Origin: Candidatus Sulfotelmatobacter sp.
GTDB lineage: Bacteria > Acidobacteriota > Terriglobia > Terriglobales > Acidobacteriaceae
Direction of reading: 5' to 3'
NCBI GenBank assembly: GCA_030045935.1
Contig: JASIEN010000395.1
Coordinates: 1-6,260 of the forward strand
Length of the DNA: 6,260 nt
Positions 1 through 6,121 of this stretch are shown piece after piece. Position 1 is the first letter of the stretch, and each line of letters opens with the position of its first letter. The notes under the pieces were generated by a model. The model saw only the letters and a program-made list of their open reading frames with translations, was not told the origin of the DNA and did no database searches. Both the position numbers and the translations under genes were made by a program.

Positions 1-777
1 GGCCTGGGCTGGGGCGGGTCGCTGATTCGTCCGGAAGCTACCGGTTATGGATGCGTGTATTTTGCCAACGAAATGCTGAAGAGCCGCAAAGACTCTCTCG
101 AAGGCAAAGTCTGCCTGGTGTCGGGCAGCGGCAACGTTTCGCAGTACACGGTTGAGAAGCTGCTCGACTTTGGCGCGAAGCCGGTGACCGTGTCCGACTC
201 AAATGGCGTGATCTACGATCCCGATGGCATCAATCGCGAGAAACTGGATTTCGTTCTTGAACTGAAAAACGTGAAGCGTGGACGCATTCGCGACTATGCC
301 GACAAGTTCAAGAAAGCGATCTTCATGCCCACCGACGTGAAGCTCGATCACAACCCGCTGTGGAACATTAAGGGCGACTGCGCTTTCCCGAGCGCCACGC
401 AGAATGAAATCACCGCGAAAGACGCGGCAAACCTGCTGAAAAATGGCATCAAGCTGGTGGCCGAGGGCGCCAACATGCCGAGCACGCTAGAGGCAACCAA
501 GATGTTCCTGGATGCCAAGATTCTTTATGGTCCGGCGAAGGCGGCGAATGCGGGCGGCGTGGCCACAAGCGGCCTCGAAATGTCGCAGAACAGCGCGCGC
601 ATTTCCTGGACGCGCGAAGAAGTGGATGACAAGCTGCACAAGATCATGATCGCCATCCACCGCAACTGCTATGAGACGGCCGAGAAATACGGCACGCCCG
701 GCAACCTGGTCAACGGCGCTAATATCGCCGGCTTCTTGAAAGTGGCGGATTCGATGCTGGATCAGGGGTTGGTGTAG
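1..777 (+). CDS. gdhA: NADP-type glutamate dehydrogenase, C-terminal part (5' end outside window)
   Basis: This is the C-terminal 258 residues of a hexameric-type glutamate dehydrogenase, a cytosolic enzyme that interconverts 2-oxoglutarate plus ammonia and glutamate. The frame is open from base 1, so no start is visible; the GTG at 55 is an internal valine codon. Residues are counted from the window edge. RPEATGYG at 10-17 is a family signature. The dinucleotide-binding Rossmann motif SGSGNVSQY lies at 41-49, followed by the SDSNG segment at 65-69. SATQNE is at 131-136, VAEGANMPST at 153-162, and the substrate-pocket stretch AKAANAGGVATSGLEMSQN at 179-197. The sequence aligns by memory almost without gaps to the C-terminal half of E. 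coli GdhA (447 residues), down to the terminal ANIAGFLKVADSML. The reading frame is intact and ends in TAG. NADP preference is inferred from overall resemblance to GdhA. The catalytic lysines lie in the missing N-terminal part. Confidence 0.95.
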   Translation, partial: GLGWGGSLIRPEATGYGCVYFANEMLKSRKDSLEGKVCLVSGSGNVSQYTVEKLLDFGAKPVTVSDSNGVIYDPDGINREKLDFVLELKNVKRGRIRDYADKFKKAIFMPTDVKLDHNPLWNIKGDCAFPSATQNEITAKDAANLLKNGIKLVAEGANMPSTLEATKMFLDAKILYGPAKAANAGGVATSGLEMSQNSARISWTREEVDDKLHKIMIAIHRNCYETAEKYGTPGNLVNGANIAGFLKVADSMLDQGLV

Positions 778-802
778 TTGGTCGAGATGTAGTTGATTGT
801 GC

Positions 803-827
803 GGGGACAGCCGCCCTCAACTGCCCC
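803..827. repeat. Small hairpin with GGGGACAGCCG core
   Basis: GGGG(A)CAG at 803-810 pairs with CTGCCCC at 821-827 around a 10-nt loop, with one bulged A. It begins 25 bp after the gdhA stop. The 11-bp core GGGGACAGCCG (803-813) occurs again in inverted orientation at 2059-2069. It may be a degenerate dispersed intergenic repeat; a role in gdhA mRNA 3'-end formation is possible but unsupported by a T-tract. Confidence 0.4.
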
Positions 828-873
828 TGGCGAGTAAAGCCCGGTAGAGCGATCGGCGATCACGAATCGGCTG

Positions 874-915
874 CCCCACTCTTGCCCCTGCGTTTTTTGC
901 AGGGACAGAGTGGGG
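874..915. repeat. Long intergenic inverted repeat with T-rich loop (REP-like or terminator-like)
   Basis: CCCCACTCT at 874-882 pairs perfectly with AGAGTGGGG at 907-915. Inside it CCCTGC at 886-891 pairs with GCAGGG at 899-904, with an asymmetric internal loop (3 nt against 2 nt) between the two stems. The apical loop is GTTTTTT. This gives 15 Watson-Crick pairs. The 3' arm is followed by ATTTT, so it could act as a weak intrinsic terminator for gdhA, 97 bp after that stop. The core CCTGCGTTTTTTGCAG recurs one T shorter in the hairpin at 5135-5161. That recurrence and the T-run sitting in the loop suggest a dispersed intergenic element of the kind I recall from acidobacterial genomes. Confidence 0.7.
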
Positions 916-971
916 ATTTTGCTCTTGGTCTCCTGCCAGGCTATTCCCGTGGCGATTGCTGAAAGATCAAT

Positions 972-976
972 GAGGG
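972..976 (+). promoter_or_regulatory. Ribosome binding site for the 984 gene
   Basis: GAGGG lies 7 nt before the GTG at 984. It decides the start: the in-frame stop TGA at 960-962 leaves GTG 984 as the first available start codon. The site overlaps a three-codon ORF (ATG AGG GTC TAA, 970-981) that ends just before the GTG. Confidence 0.65.
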
Positions 977-983
977 TCTAACA

Positions 984-1988
984 GTGACATACCAGCGTAT
1001 CCTTGTCACCAAACGTGGCCCGCCCGCGAATCTGCAGGTCACCGAGTGCGACCTGCGCGAGCCGTCGGCGAGGGAAGCGCGGGTCAAGGTTCTGGCGTGT
1101 AGTGTTTGCCTACCCGACGTGCAGATCCGCTATGGACGCAGCCCGTTCGCTCCTAAGCCGCCCTACGAGCCGGGCATTGCCATTGTGGGGGTCGTCGATG
1201 CTGTTGGCTCACGTGTTCTGCGGGTCGCGCCCGGTGCCAGGGTGGCAGCGTACCCAGCGCTTGGAGGCTACTCCGAGTATGCCTACCTGCCTGCATCCCG
1301 GCTTGTTGCTGTTCCTCAATCTCTCGATCCCGCCGAAGCGGCTCCGGTGGTGCTGAACTACCTTACGGCGTACCAGTCGTTGCACCGGCGCGCGAAGGTG
1401 AGAGCCGGCAACAAGGTGCTCATTATCGGAGCGAGCGGTGGATGTGGCACGGCGTTCCTGGATCTAGGCAGGCTCGCCGGGCTCAGGATGTACGGGATTG
1501 CCTCCAAGGGCAAGCACTCGGCCCTGGCGGAATACGGCGCTACGCTCATCGACTATCGCACCGAGGACTTCGTCGAAGTGATTCGCCGCGCCGAGCCCGG
1601 CGGGATCGACTTCATCTTTGACGGCATGGGTGGCGATTACATCTTGAAAGCCTTCCCGCTGTTGCGCCGCGGAGGCGCGCTCGTGGAGTACGGCAATCCC
1701 GGGAGCTTTCCCGCCTTGCTCACCCTGTTTGCCAAAGTGCTCGCGCTCAACTTGCTCCCAAACGCGAGAACGATCAAAATCTACGGGGCAGGTTTCTCGC
1801 TGTTTTACCGAAAGCCATTTCTGGAGGACTGGGCTGCATTGTTCCGTCTGCTCCAGAAGGGGCAGATTAAGCCGATCATCAGCGGTGTACTTCCCCTAAT
1901 TGAAGCCGCTCGAGCCAACACGCTTCTCGAAAGCGGCACAGTGGTCGGCAATCTTGTCTTGGCAGCGCCGGAGCTGTTCCGCCGGTGA
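984..1988 (+). CDS. Zinc-independent medium-chain dehydrogenase/reductase (quinone oxidoreductase/VAT-1-like)
   Basis: This 334-residue cytosolic oxidoreductase of the MDR superfamily probably uses NADPH to reduce a quinone, enone or similar carbonyl; the substrate cannot be told from sequence. The N-terminal GroES-like catalytic domain covers about residues 1-125, including VKVLACSVCLPDVQIRYG at 34-51 and PGIAIVGVVDAVGSRV at 63-78. The Rossmann domain follows, with VLIIGASGGCGTA at 145-157 as nucleotide-binding loop (Cys where Val is usual), then YGATLIDYRTEDF at 184-196 and IDFIFDGMGGD at 208-218. The C-terminal IKPIISGVLPLIEAARANTLLESGTVVGNLVL is the usual MDR ending. The GHE zinc-ligand motif and the four-cysteine structural lobe of alcohol dehydrogenases are absent, so it should be zinc-independent; only Cys42 of the catalytic set remains. 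The length is normal and the frame intact. The gene stands alone between gaps holding inverted copies of GGGGACAGCCG. The exact subfamily is uncertain. Confidence 0.88.
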   Translation: MTYQRILVTKRGPPANLQVTECDLREPSAREARVKVLACSVCLPDVQIRYGRSPFAPKPPYEPGIAIVGVVDAVGSRVLRVAPGARVAAYPALGGYSEYAYLPASRLVAVPQSLDPAEAAPVVLNYLTAYQSLHRRAKVRAGNKVLIIGASGGCGTAFLDLGRLAGLRMYGIASKGKHSALAEYGATLIDYRTEDFVEVIRRAEPGGIDFIFDGMGGDYILKAFPLLRRGGALVEYGNPGSFPALLTLFAKVLALNLLPNARTIKIYGAGFSLFYRKPFLEDWAALFRLLQKGQIKPIISGVLPLIEAARANTLLESGTVVGNLVLAAPELFRR

Positions 1989-2027
1989 ACTGCCGGGCTA
2001 TTTTCAGAGGTGCCTCTAGCACCAGCT

Positions 2028-2044
2028 GTCGAGCTCTGCTCGAC
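2028..2044. terminator. Perfect 7-bp hairpin after the dehydrogenase gene
   Basis: GTCGAGC (2028-2034) and GCTCGAC (2038-2044) form a perfect stem with a TCT loop, 40 bp after the stop at 1988. A weaker AGAG/CTCT stem lies at 2006-2017. No T-tract follows, so termination is only a possibility; it could equally be a processing or stabilising hairpin. Confidence 0.35.
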
Positions 2045-2049
2045 CGGAG

Positions 2050-2069
2050 AGCCGGGGCCGGCTGTCCCC
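2050..2069. repeat. GC dyad and inverted copy of the GGGGACAGCCG core
   Basis: AGCCGG-GG-CCGGCT at 2050-2063 is a 14-bp dyad. Overlapping it, CGGCTGTCCCC at 2059-2069 is the exact reverse complement of GGGGACAGCCG at 803-813. It lies about 50 bp before the ATG of the next gene. It may be a dispersed intergenic repeat, or a binding site for a dimeric regulator of the downstream gene; the sequence does not decide between these. Confidence 0.4.
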
Positions 2070-2118
2070 ACTAATACCTGCATCGATTCGGCGATATGAT
2101 TGACATTTGAAAGCTAGT

Positions 2119-5103
2119 ATGACCACTACCCCCACCACCGAACCCCTCCTCGATGCCGAAGCGCGCCTCGAAGGCTTCGAGAACCTGATGCCTTTCCGGG
2201 TGCAGAACATCCTTCTGGTGTCCAGCCTCTACGATTCATTCATCCTGCGCGAAGATGGACGTCTCAACGAACTTCTCATCGACGAATCGCAGGAAATGAG
2301 CCTGCGTCAGATTCCCGGCATCACCCATGTTTCAAGCTGTGCGGAGGCGCTGGAGCTGGCGCGCTCGCAGCCACGCTTCAATTTGATCGTTACCAACCTG
2401 GTCGTCGGGGACATGACTGCAGCCGAACTTGCTCGCGAGGTGAAGCTCGCCGGCCTCGACGTTCCTGTTGTCGTCCTGGCTTACGATTACCGCGCCATCA
2501 AGAATTTCATCAGCCGCAATCCCATCACCGATATTGAGCGGATCTTTCTCTGGCAGGGCAATTCGCGCATCCTGATCACCATCGTCAAGTTCATCGAGGA
2601 CAAGCGCAACGTGCTGCACGATACACGCGCCATGGGTGTGCCTGTGCTGCTGGTCGTCGAGGACAACATTCGTTATTACTCGTCATTTCTGCCGGTGATT
2701 TATACCGAGCTGATCAAGCAGTCTCGCCGAGTCATTCAGGAGAGCATCAACGTCGCGCACAAGCTGGTGCGCATGCAGGCGCGGCCGAAAATTCTATTGG
2801 CTTCGAACTTCGAAGAGGCAACTCAGATCATCGAACAGTATCGCGATTACCTGATTGCAGTGGTTTCGGATGTCGAATTTCCCTGGGATGCCAAACTTAG
2901 CCCTGAGGCTGGATTTGAGATCGCACGCCTGGTCAAGGCGCTGGTGCCGGACGTGCCCGTTGTCCTGCAGACCAGCCGAACAGAATTTCGCCCGCGGGCG
3001 CAGGCGGAAGGTTATTCGTTCCTGCGAAAGCGTTCGCCCACGTTGCTGAAAGAGCTGCGCAAAATCTTGACCGAGCAGGTCGGCTTCGGAGATTTCGTTT
3101 TCCGCCTGCCGAACTTGCAGGAAGTCGGCCGCGCCCAGGACTTGAACGAGCTCGAAGAAAAATTGCAGACGGTGCCGGTCGAGAGCATCACCTATCATGC
3201 GCAAAGCAATCATTTTTCGCACTGGTTGATGGCGCGGACGGAATTCGCGCTCGCAGCCAAGCTGCGTCCGCGCAAGGTTTCTGATTTTGCCAGCCCCGAG
3301 CATCTGCGTCGCAATCTCATCGAATCCATCAACGATTACCGCCGCGAGCAGAGCGAATTGCTCATCGGTGACTTCAACCCCGAAACTTTCAAGCCTTCGG
3401 AGTCGGCTTTTCTCCGCATCGGTTCCGGGTCGTTAGGGGGCAAAGCTCGAGGGCTCGCATTCGTTCGCCATTTGTTACGCAAAAACCGCATCACGCGCCG
3501 CTTTGCCGCAATCCGCATTGCTGTGCCCCCGGCGCTGGTTCTGGCCACCGATGAATTCGACCAGTTCATGCTGGAAAACAATCTGCTCGACTTTGCTCTG
3601 CAATGCGAGGACGACGGGGAGATTGTTCAAAGATTTCTGGCGGCAGAGCTCCGGCAAGAGTTAAAGGAAAACTTGAAGGTGTTCCTCTCTGAGGTCACCT
3701 ATCCGTTGGCTGTCCGCTCCTCCAGCCTGCTCGAAGACTCGCAATACCAGCCTTTTACCGGCGTGTATGAAACGGTCATGCTGGGAAATCAATCGGCTGA
3801 TCCCGACATGCGCCTGGCCGAGCTGGTTGACGCCATCAAGCGTGTGTATGCGTCAACCTTCAGCCGTCATGCCAAGGCCTACGTTCGCGCGACGCCATAT
3901 CGCCTGGAAGAAGAAAAAATGGCGGTGATTCTACAGGAACTGATCGGTAGAAGGCACGGCCGGCGCTTTTATCCCGATTTTTCAGGTGTTGTTCGATCTC
4001 ACAATTTTTACCCCGTGCCGCCGATGACATTTGCCGATGGAATCGCGGCGGTCGCACTTGGACTCGGCCGGGCTGTTGTGGACGGCGGCAAGTGCCTGAC
4101 GTTCTGCCCGCGCTATCCACAGAATCTGCTGCAATTTTCTTCGGTCGATGATGTTCTGGCAAACACCCAAACTGAATTCTGGGCCCTCTCGCTCGACGGC
4201 GAGACGGAAGGCCGTCCCGGCCATCTGCACGAATTGCGTTTCGATCTGGATGTGGCCGAAGCGGATGGCACTTTGCCCGCGATTGGCTCGACTTATTCAA
4301 TTGACAATCAAGCCATTTACGACGGCGTGAGCCGTCCCGGAGTGCGCATCGTCAGCTTTGCGCCCATGCTCAAGCACGCTACCTTTCCGCTTGCCCCAAT
4401 TCTCGACACGCTGCTCAAGGCTGCGGAAGATGCGTTGGGCAATCCGGTAGAAATCGAATTTGCAGTTTGCCTGCCGCGGCACCCGCGTGCGGTCGCAGAG
4501 TTCGGCTTCCTGCAAGTGCGGCCTCTGACTCTGTCGCGCGATTACCAGGAGTTGTCGCTCGACAGTGTCGACCCCGATCTGTTGCTCTGCCAGAGCAGCA
4601 AAGTGCTGGGCAACGGCCGCATCGAAAACCTGCACGACGTCATCCTGGTTGATTCGCATCGCTTCGAGCGCGCCCGCAGCCAGGAAGTGGCCAAGGCTGT
4701 TGCTCACTTTAACGCAGTTCTGAGCAGTGAAAATCGGCCTTATTTATTGATTGGAGTGGGGCGCTGGGGATCAAACGATCCCTGGTTGGGCATCCCTGTC
4801 GAGTGGGATGAGATCTCCGGAGCGCGCGTGATTGCAGAGGCCGGCTTCCACGATTTTCGCGTCACTCCCTCACAGGGCAGCCATTTTTTCCAGAACCTCA
4901 CGGCATTTCAGATCGGCTACTTCACGGTCAACCCGGATGCAGGGGAAGGGTCCATCGATTGGGAATGGCTTAGCAAACAGCCCTCCGTCACTGAAGACGG
5001 GTGCGTGCGCCATCTGCATTTCGACCAACCGATTCGCGTGGTTATGAATAGCCGGCAGAGTCAGGGCGTCATCTTCAAGCCAGAGGCAAAGCAAGTGAAC
5101 TGA
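2119..5103 (+). CDS. Two receiver-like domains fused to a PEP-synthase/PPDK-type ATP-grasp domain
   Basis: This 994-residue protein has no signal peptide or membrane segment and is probably cytosolic. Numbering is from ATG 2119. Residues 28-165 form a receiver-like fold (NILLVSS, FNLIVTN, DVPVVVLAY) whose phosphoacceptor position holds Asn93 instead of Asp. Residues 174-318 form a second receiver with the acidic pair Glu181/Asp182, phosphoacceptor candidate Asp251, Thr285/Ser286 and Lys304 in place; the spacing from acidic pair to Asp is about 25 residues longer than in CheY. A linker follows, then a PPDK_N-type ATP-grasp domain at about 430-805: GSLGGKARGLAF at 437-448, YPLAVRSSSLLEDS at 528-541, FTGVYET at 546-552, EFGFLQVRPL at 794-803. 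A conserved-looking tail has GRWGSNDPWLGIP at 881-893 and SQGSHFFQN at 918-926. The usual swivelling His domain (GGxxSHAA) and PEP/pyruvate barrel are missing, so ordinary PEP synthase activity is unlikely. I believe this is a widespread uncharacterised family, often annotated as PEP/pyruvate-binding protein. An in-frame TTG at 2107 would add four residues; ATG is preferred, though neither has a strong ribosome site. Confidence 0.9.
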   Translation: MTTTPTTEPLLDAEARLEGFENLMPFRVQNILLVSSLYDSFILREDGRLNELLIDESQEMSLRQIPGITHVSSCAEALELARSQPRFNLIVTNLVVGDMTAAELAREVKLAGLDVPVVVLAYDYRAIKNFISRNPITDIERIFLWQGNSRILITIVKFIEDKRNVLHDTRAMGVPVLLVVEDNIRYYSSFLPVIYTELIKQSRRVIQESINVAHKLVRMQARPKILLASNFEEATQIIEQYRDYLIAVVSDVEFPWDAKLSPEAGFEIARLVKALVPDVPVVLQTSRTEFRPRAQAEGYSFLRKRSPTLLKELRKILTEQVGFGDFVFRLPNLQEVGRAQDLNELEEKLQTVPVESITYHAQSNHFSHWLMARTEFALAAKLRPRKVSDFASPEHLRRNLIESINDYRREQSELLIGDFNPETFKPSESAFLRIGSGSLGGKARGLAFVRHLLRKNRITRRFAAIRIAVPPALVLATDEFDQFMLENNLLDFALQCEDDGEIVQRFLAAELRQELKENLKVFLSEVTYPLAVRSSSLLEDSQYQPFTGVYETVMLGNQSADPDMRLAELVDAIKRVYASTFSRHAKAYVRATPYRLEEEKMAVILQELIGRRHGRRFYPDFSGVVRSHNFYPVPPMTFADGIAAVALGLGRAVVDGGKCLTFCPRYPQNLLQFSSVDDVLANTQTEFWALSLDGETEGRPGHLHELRFDLDVAEADGTLPAIGSTYSIDNQAIYDGVSRPGVRIVSFAPMLKHATFPLAPILDTLLKAAEDALGNPVEIEFAVCLPRHPRAVAEFGFLQVRPLTLSRDYQELSLDSVDPDLLLCQSSKVLGNGRIENLHDVILVDSHRFERARSQEVAKAVAHFNAVLSSENRPYLLIGVGRWGSNDPWLGIPVEWDEISGARVIAEAGFHDFRVTPSQGSHFFQNLTAFQIGYFTVNPDAGEGSIDWEWLSKQPSVTEDGCVRHLHFDQPIRVVMNSRQSQGVIFKPEAKQVN

Positions 5104-5134
5104 GCCGATTGGTGCAACAGGCATCCCTTAGAGG

Positions 5135-5161
5135 CTGAAGCCTGCGTTTTTGCAGCTTCAG
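5135..5161. terminator. Hairpin between convergent genes, sharing its core with the 874-915 repeat
   Basis: CTGAAGCCTGC (5135-5145) pairs with GCAGCTTCAG (5152-5161) around a GTTTTT loop, giving ten pairs with one bulged C. It sits in the 106-bp gap between two converging genes, 31 bp after the forward stop, and could serve as a bidirectional terminator. No T-tract flanks the stem; the T-run is in the loop. The core CCTGCGTTTTTGCAG matches 887-902 apart from one T. A small GCTTC/GAAGC inverted repeat follows at 5167-5178. Confidence 0.5.
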
Positions 5162-5209
5162 GAGGCGCTTCTGGAAGCCACACCCTTTCAAGACATTCAT
5201 GAAACGAGT

Positions 5210-6109
5210 CTAGTGATTAGGGCTGGTGGAAGTTGACTCGCCTTGTCGCTTGTGCACAATCTTGCGGCGAATATCAGGCCAAAATTCTTTTATCACCAGG
5301 GTGAGCGTGTCGTAGCCGTACTGCGTTCCCCACACACTCGCAGTGTTGCTGAGAGTGCGCTCTGAGGGATGAAAAACTGCCATCGTCATCCCGGTTGAAG
5401 GATTGTAGCGATACGTGAAGTACGACTTTGGATGATAAGTGTTGGTGGAAATTGCCGCAGCCACGGCGCCACCCACGACTTCTGAGAAGTTGAACTGATG
5501 GCCGCCCTGATCCCGGAACGTGATCAGATTCCGGCTCATCGCATAACCAGTACGATGCCAGAAACTGCCATGACCCAGCTGGTAGAAACGCGGGTCCTGG
5601 TGCAGCAGGGATGGAAGAACCGCTCCCACCATGTAGTTTTCGATGGTCCCATCGGCGAAGGCCGCGCCATAACGCTTGCCGTAACCTTCCCAGCCCTGGC
5701 GGAACCCGGGTTCGCTGTTTTCCGCCTGACTCACTAGGGCTAAGAAACCATACCAGGGGATCTGAATGGGGTCGAACGAGCCCCGCGTCACAACTTTGAA
5801 CTTCTGACCGACGGTAAGAGGCGGCAATTGCTTCTTGGTTTCCATGGTGAGGAAGTTTGGCAGCGCGTAGAAAAGCCGGTCATTTGATGTTCCCTGCTCA
5901 CCAGGCTTTGGCTGCTGCCCCGTCTGGCCCGCCGCAGCATTCTCCTTTTCTTTTTCCGTTTGAGTCTGCTGATTTGTCGAAGGGGGCGGCGTTTGCTGTT
6001 GGGGATCGGATGACGACGGGTTAGTGGGTGGGGGCGTCTGTTGTGCCACGGCCAACGGGGTTAACAAGCACAAGGCCGCGAATAAACAACCAGCGAACTT
6101 TATCTGCAA
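5210..6109 (-). CDS. Exported hypothetical protein with Gln/Pro/Thr-rich linker, acidobacterial-type family
   Basis: This 299-residue protein has no function that I can name. Numbering is from TTG 6109. Residues 1-22 are a good Sec signal peptide: a lysine at 4, a hydrophobic core, and an AVA|QQ cleavage site after 22; no lipobox cysteine is present. Residues 23-75 are a low-complexity Q/P/T/S linker with two QTPPP copies, then a charged EKEKEN patch, suggesting a flexible periplasmic or envelope-facing tether. The globular part (about 77-285) contains DRLFYALPNFLTME, PPLTVGQKFKVVTRGSFDP, PWYGFLALV, AFADGTIENYMVGAVLPSLLHQDPRF, SFWHRTGYAMSR, FNFSEVVGGAVAAAIS and SNTASVWGTQYGYDTL, ending FWPDIRRKI. 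From memory this pattern recurs in many Acidobacteriota hypothetical proteins. The helical Gly/Ala segment is amphipathic more than membrane-spanning. TTG 6109 is chosen because GGGGAG lies 6 nt upstream; TTG 6139 is in frame, would add ten residues, and lacks a ribosome site. The gene converges on its left neighbour. Confidence 0.8.
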   Translation of the reverse strand: MQIKFAGCLFAALCLLTPLAVAQQTPPPTNPSSSDPQQQTPPPSTNQQTQTEKEKENAAAGQTGQQPKPGEQGTSNDRLFYALPNFLTMETKKQLPPLTVGQKFKVVTRGSFDPIQIPWYGFLALVSQAENSEPGFRQGWEGYGKRYGAAFADGTIENYMVGAVLPSLLHQDPRFYQLGHGSFWHRTGYAMSRNLITFRDQGGHQFNFSEVVGGAVAAAISTNTYHPKSYFTYRYNPSTGMTMAVFHPSERTLSNTASVWGTQYGYDTLTLVIKEFWPDIRRKIVHKRQGESTSTSPNH

Positions 6110-6115
6110 GCATTT

Positions 6116-6121
6116 CTCCCC
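6116..6121 (-). promoter_or_regulatory. Ribosome binding site deciding the TTG 6109 start
   Basis: On the reverse strand GGGGAG is followed by a 6-nt spacer (AAATGC) and then TTG at 6109-6107. An ATG inside the spacer is out of frame with the protein. The site favours TTG 6109 over the other in-frame TTG at 6139. Confidence 0.6.

Noticed and set aside
919..947. Possible promoter TTGCTC / 17 bp / TATTCC before the 984 gene
   Set aside because: Each hexamer matches the consensus at only three of six positions, too weak to call.
1003..1356. 117-codon forward open frame in a second frame of the dehydrogenase gene
   Set aside because: Ser/Arg/Pro-rich shadow without motifs; the 984 frame has the complete MDR fold.
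1805..2083. Reverse-strand open frame spanning the end of the dehydrogenase gene and the following gap
   Set aside because: Low-complexity Ser/Arg/Thr-rich translation that runs through the hairpins and into a real gene on the other strand; no ribosome site.
2100..2105. Perfect TTGACA -35-like hexamer upstream of the ATG at 2119
   Set aside because: A -10 at normal spacing would fall inside the coding start (near 2123) and no TATAAT-like hexamer is there; TAGTAT at 2115-2120 is only 9 bp away. Probably chance.
2794..3303. 169-codon reverse-strand open frame within the large gene
   Set aside because: It lies wholly opposite a strongly supported coding frame with clear family motifs, has no recognisable domain and no ribosome site. 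It is a shadow of codon bias.
3860..4707. Overlapping reverse-strand open frames (146 and 136 codons) opposite the ATP-grasp domain
   Set aside because: Composition is rich in Arg, Pro and His as expected for antisense shadows, and the forward frame carries conserved dikinase motifs throughout.
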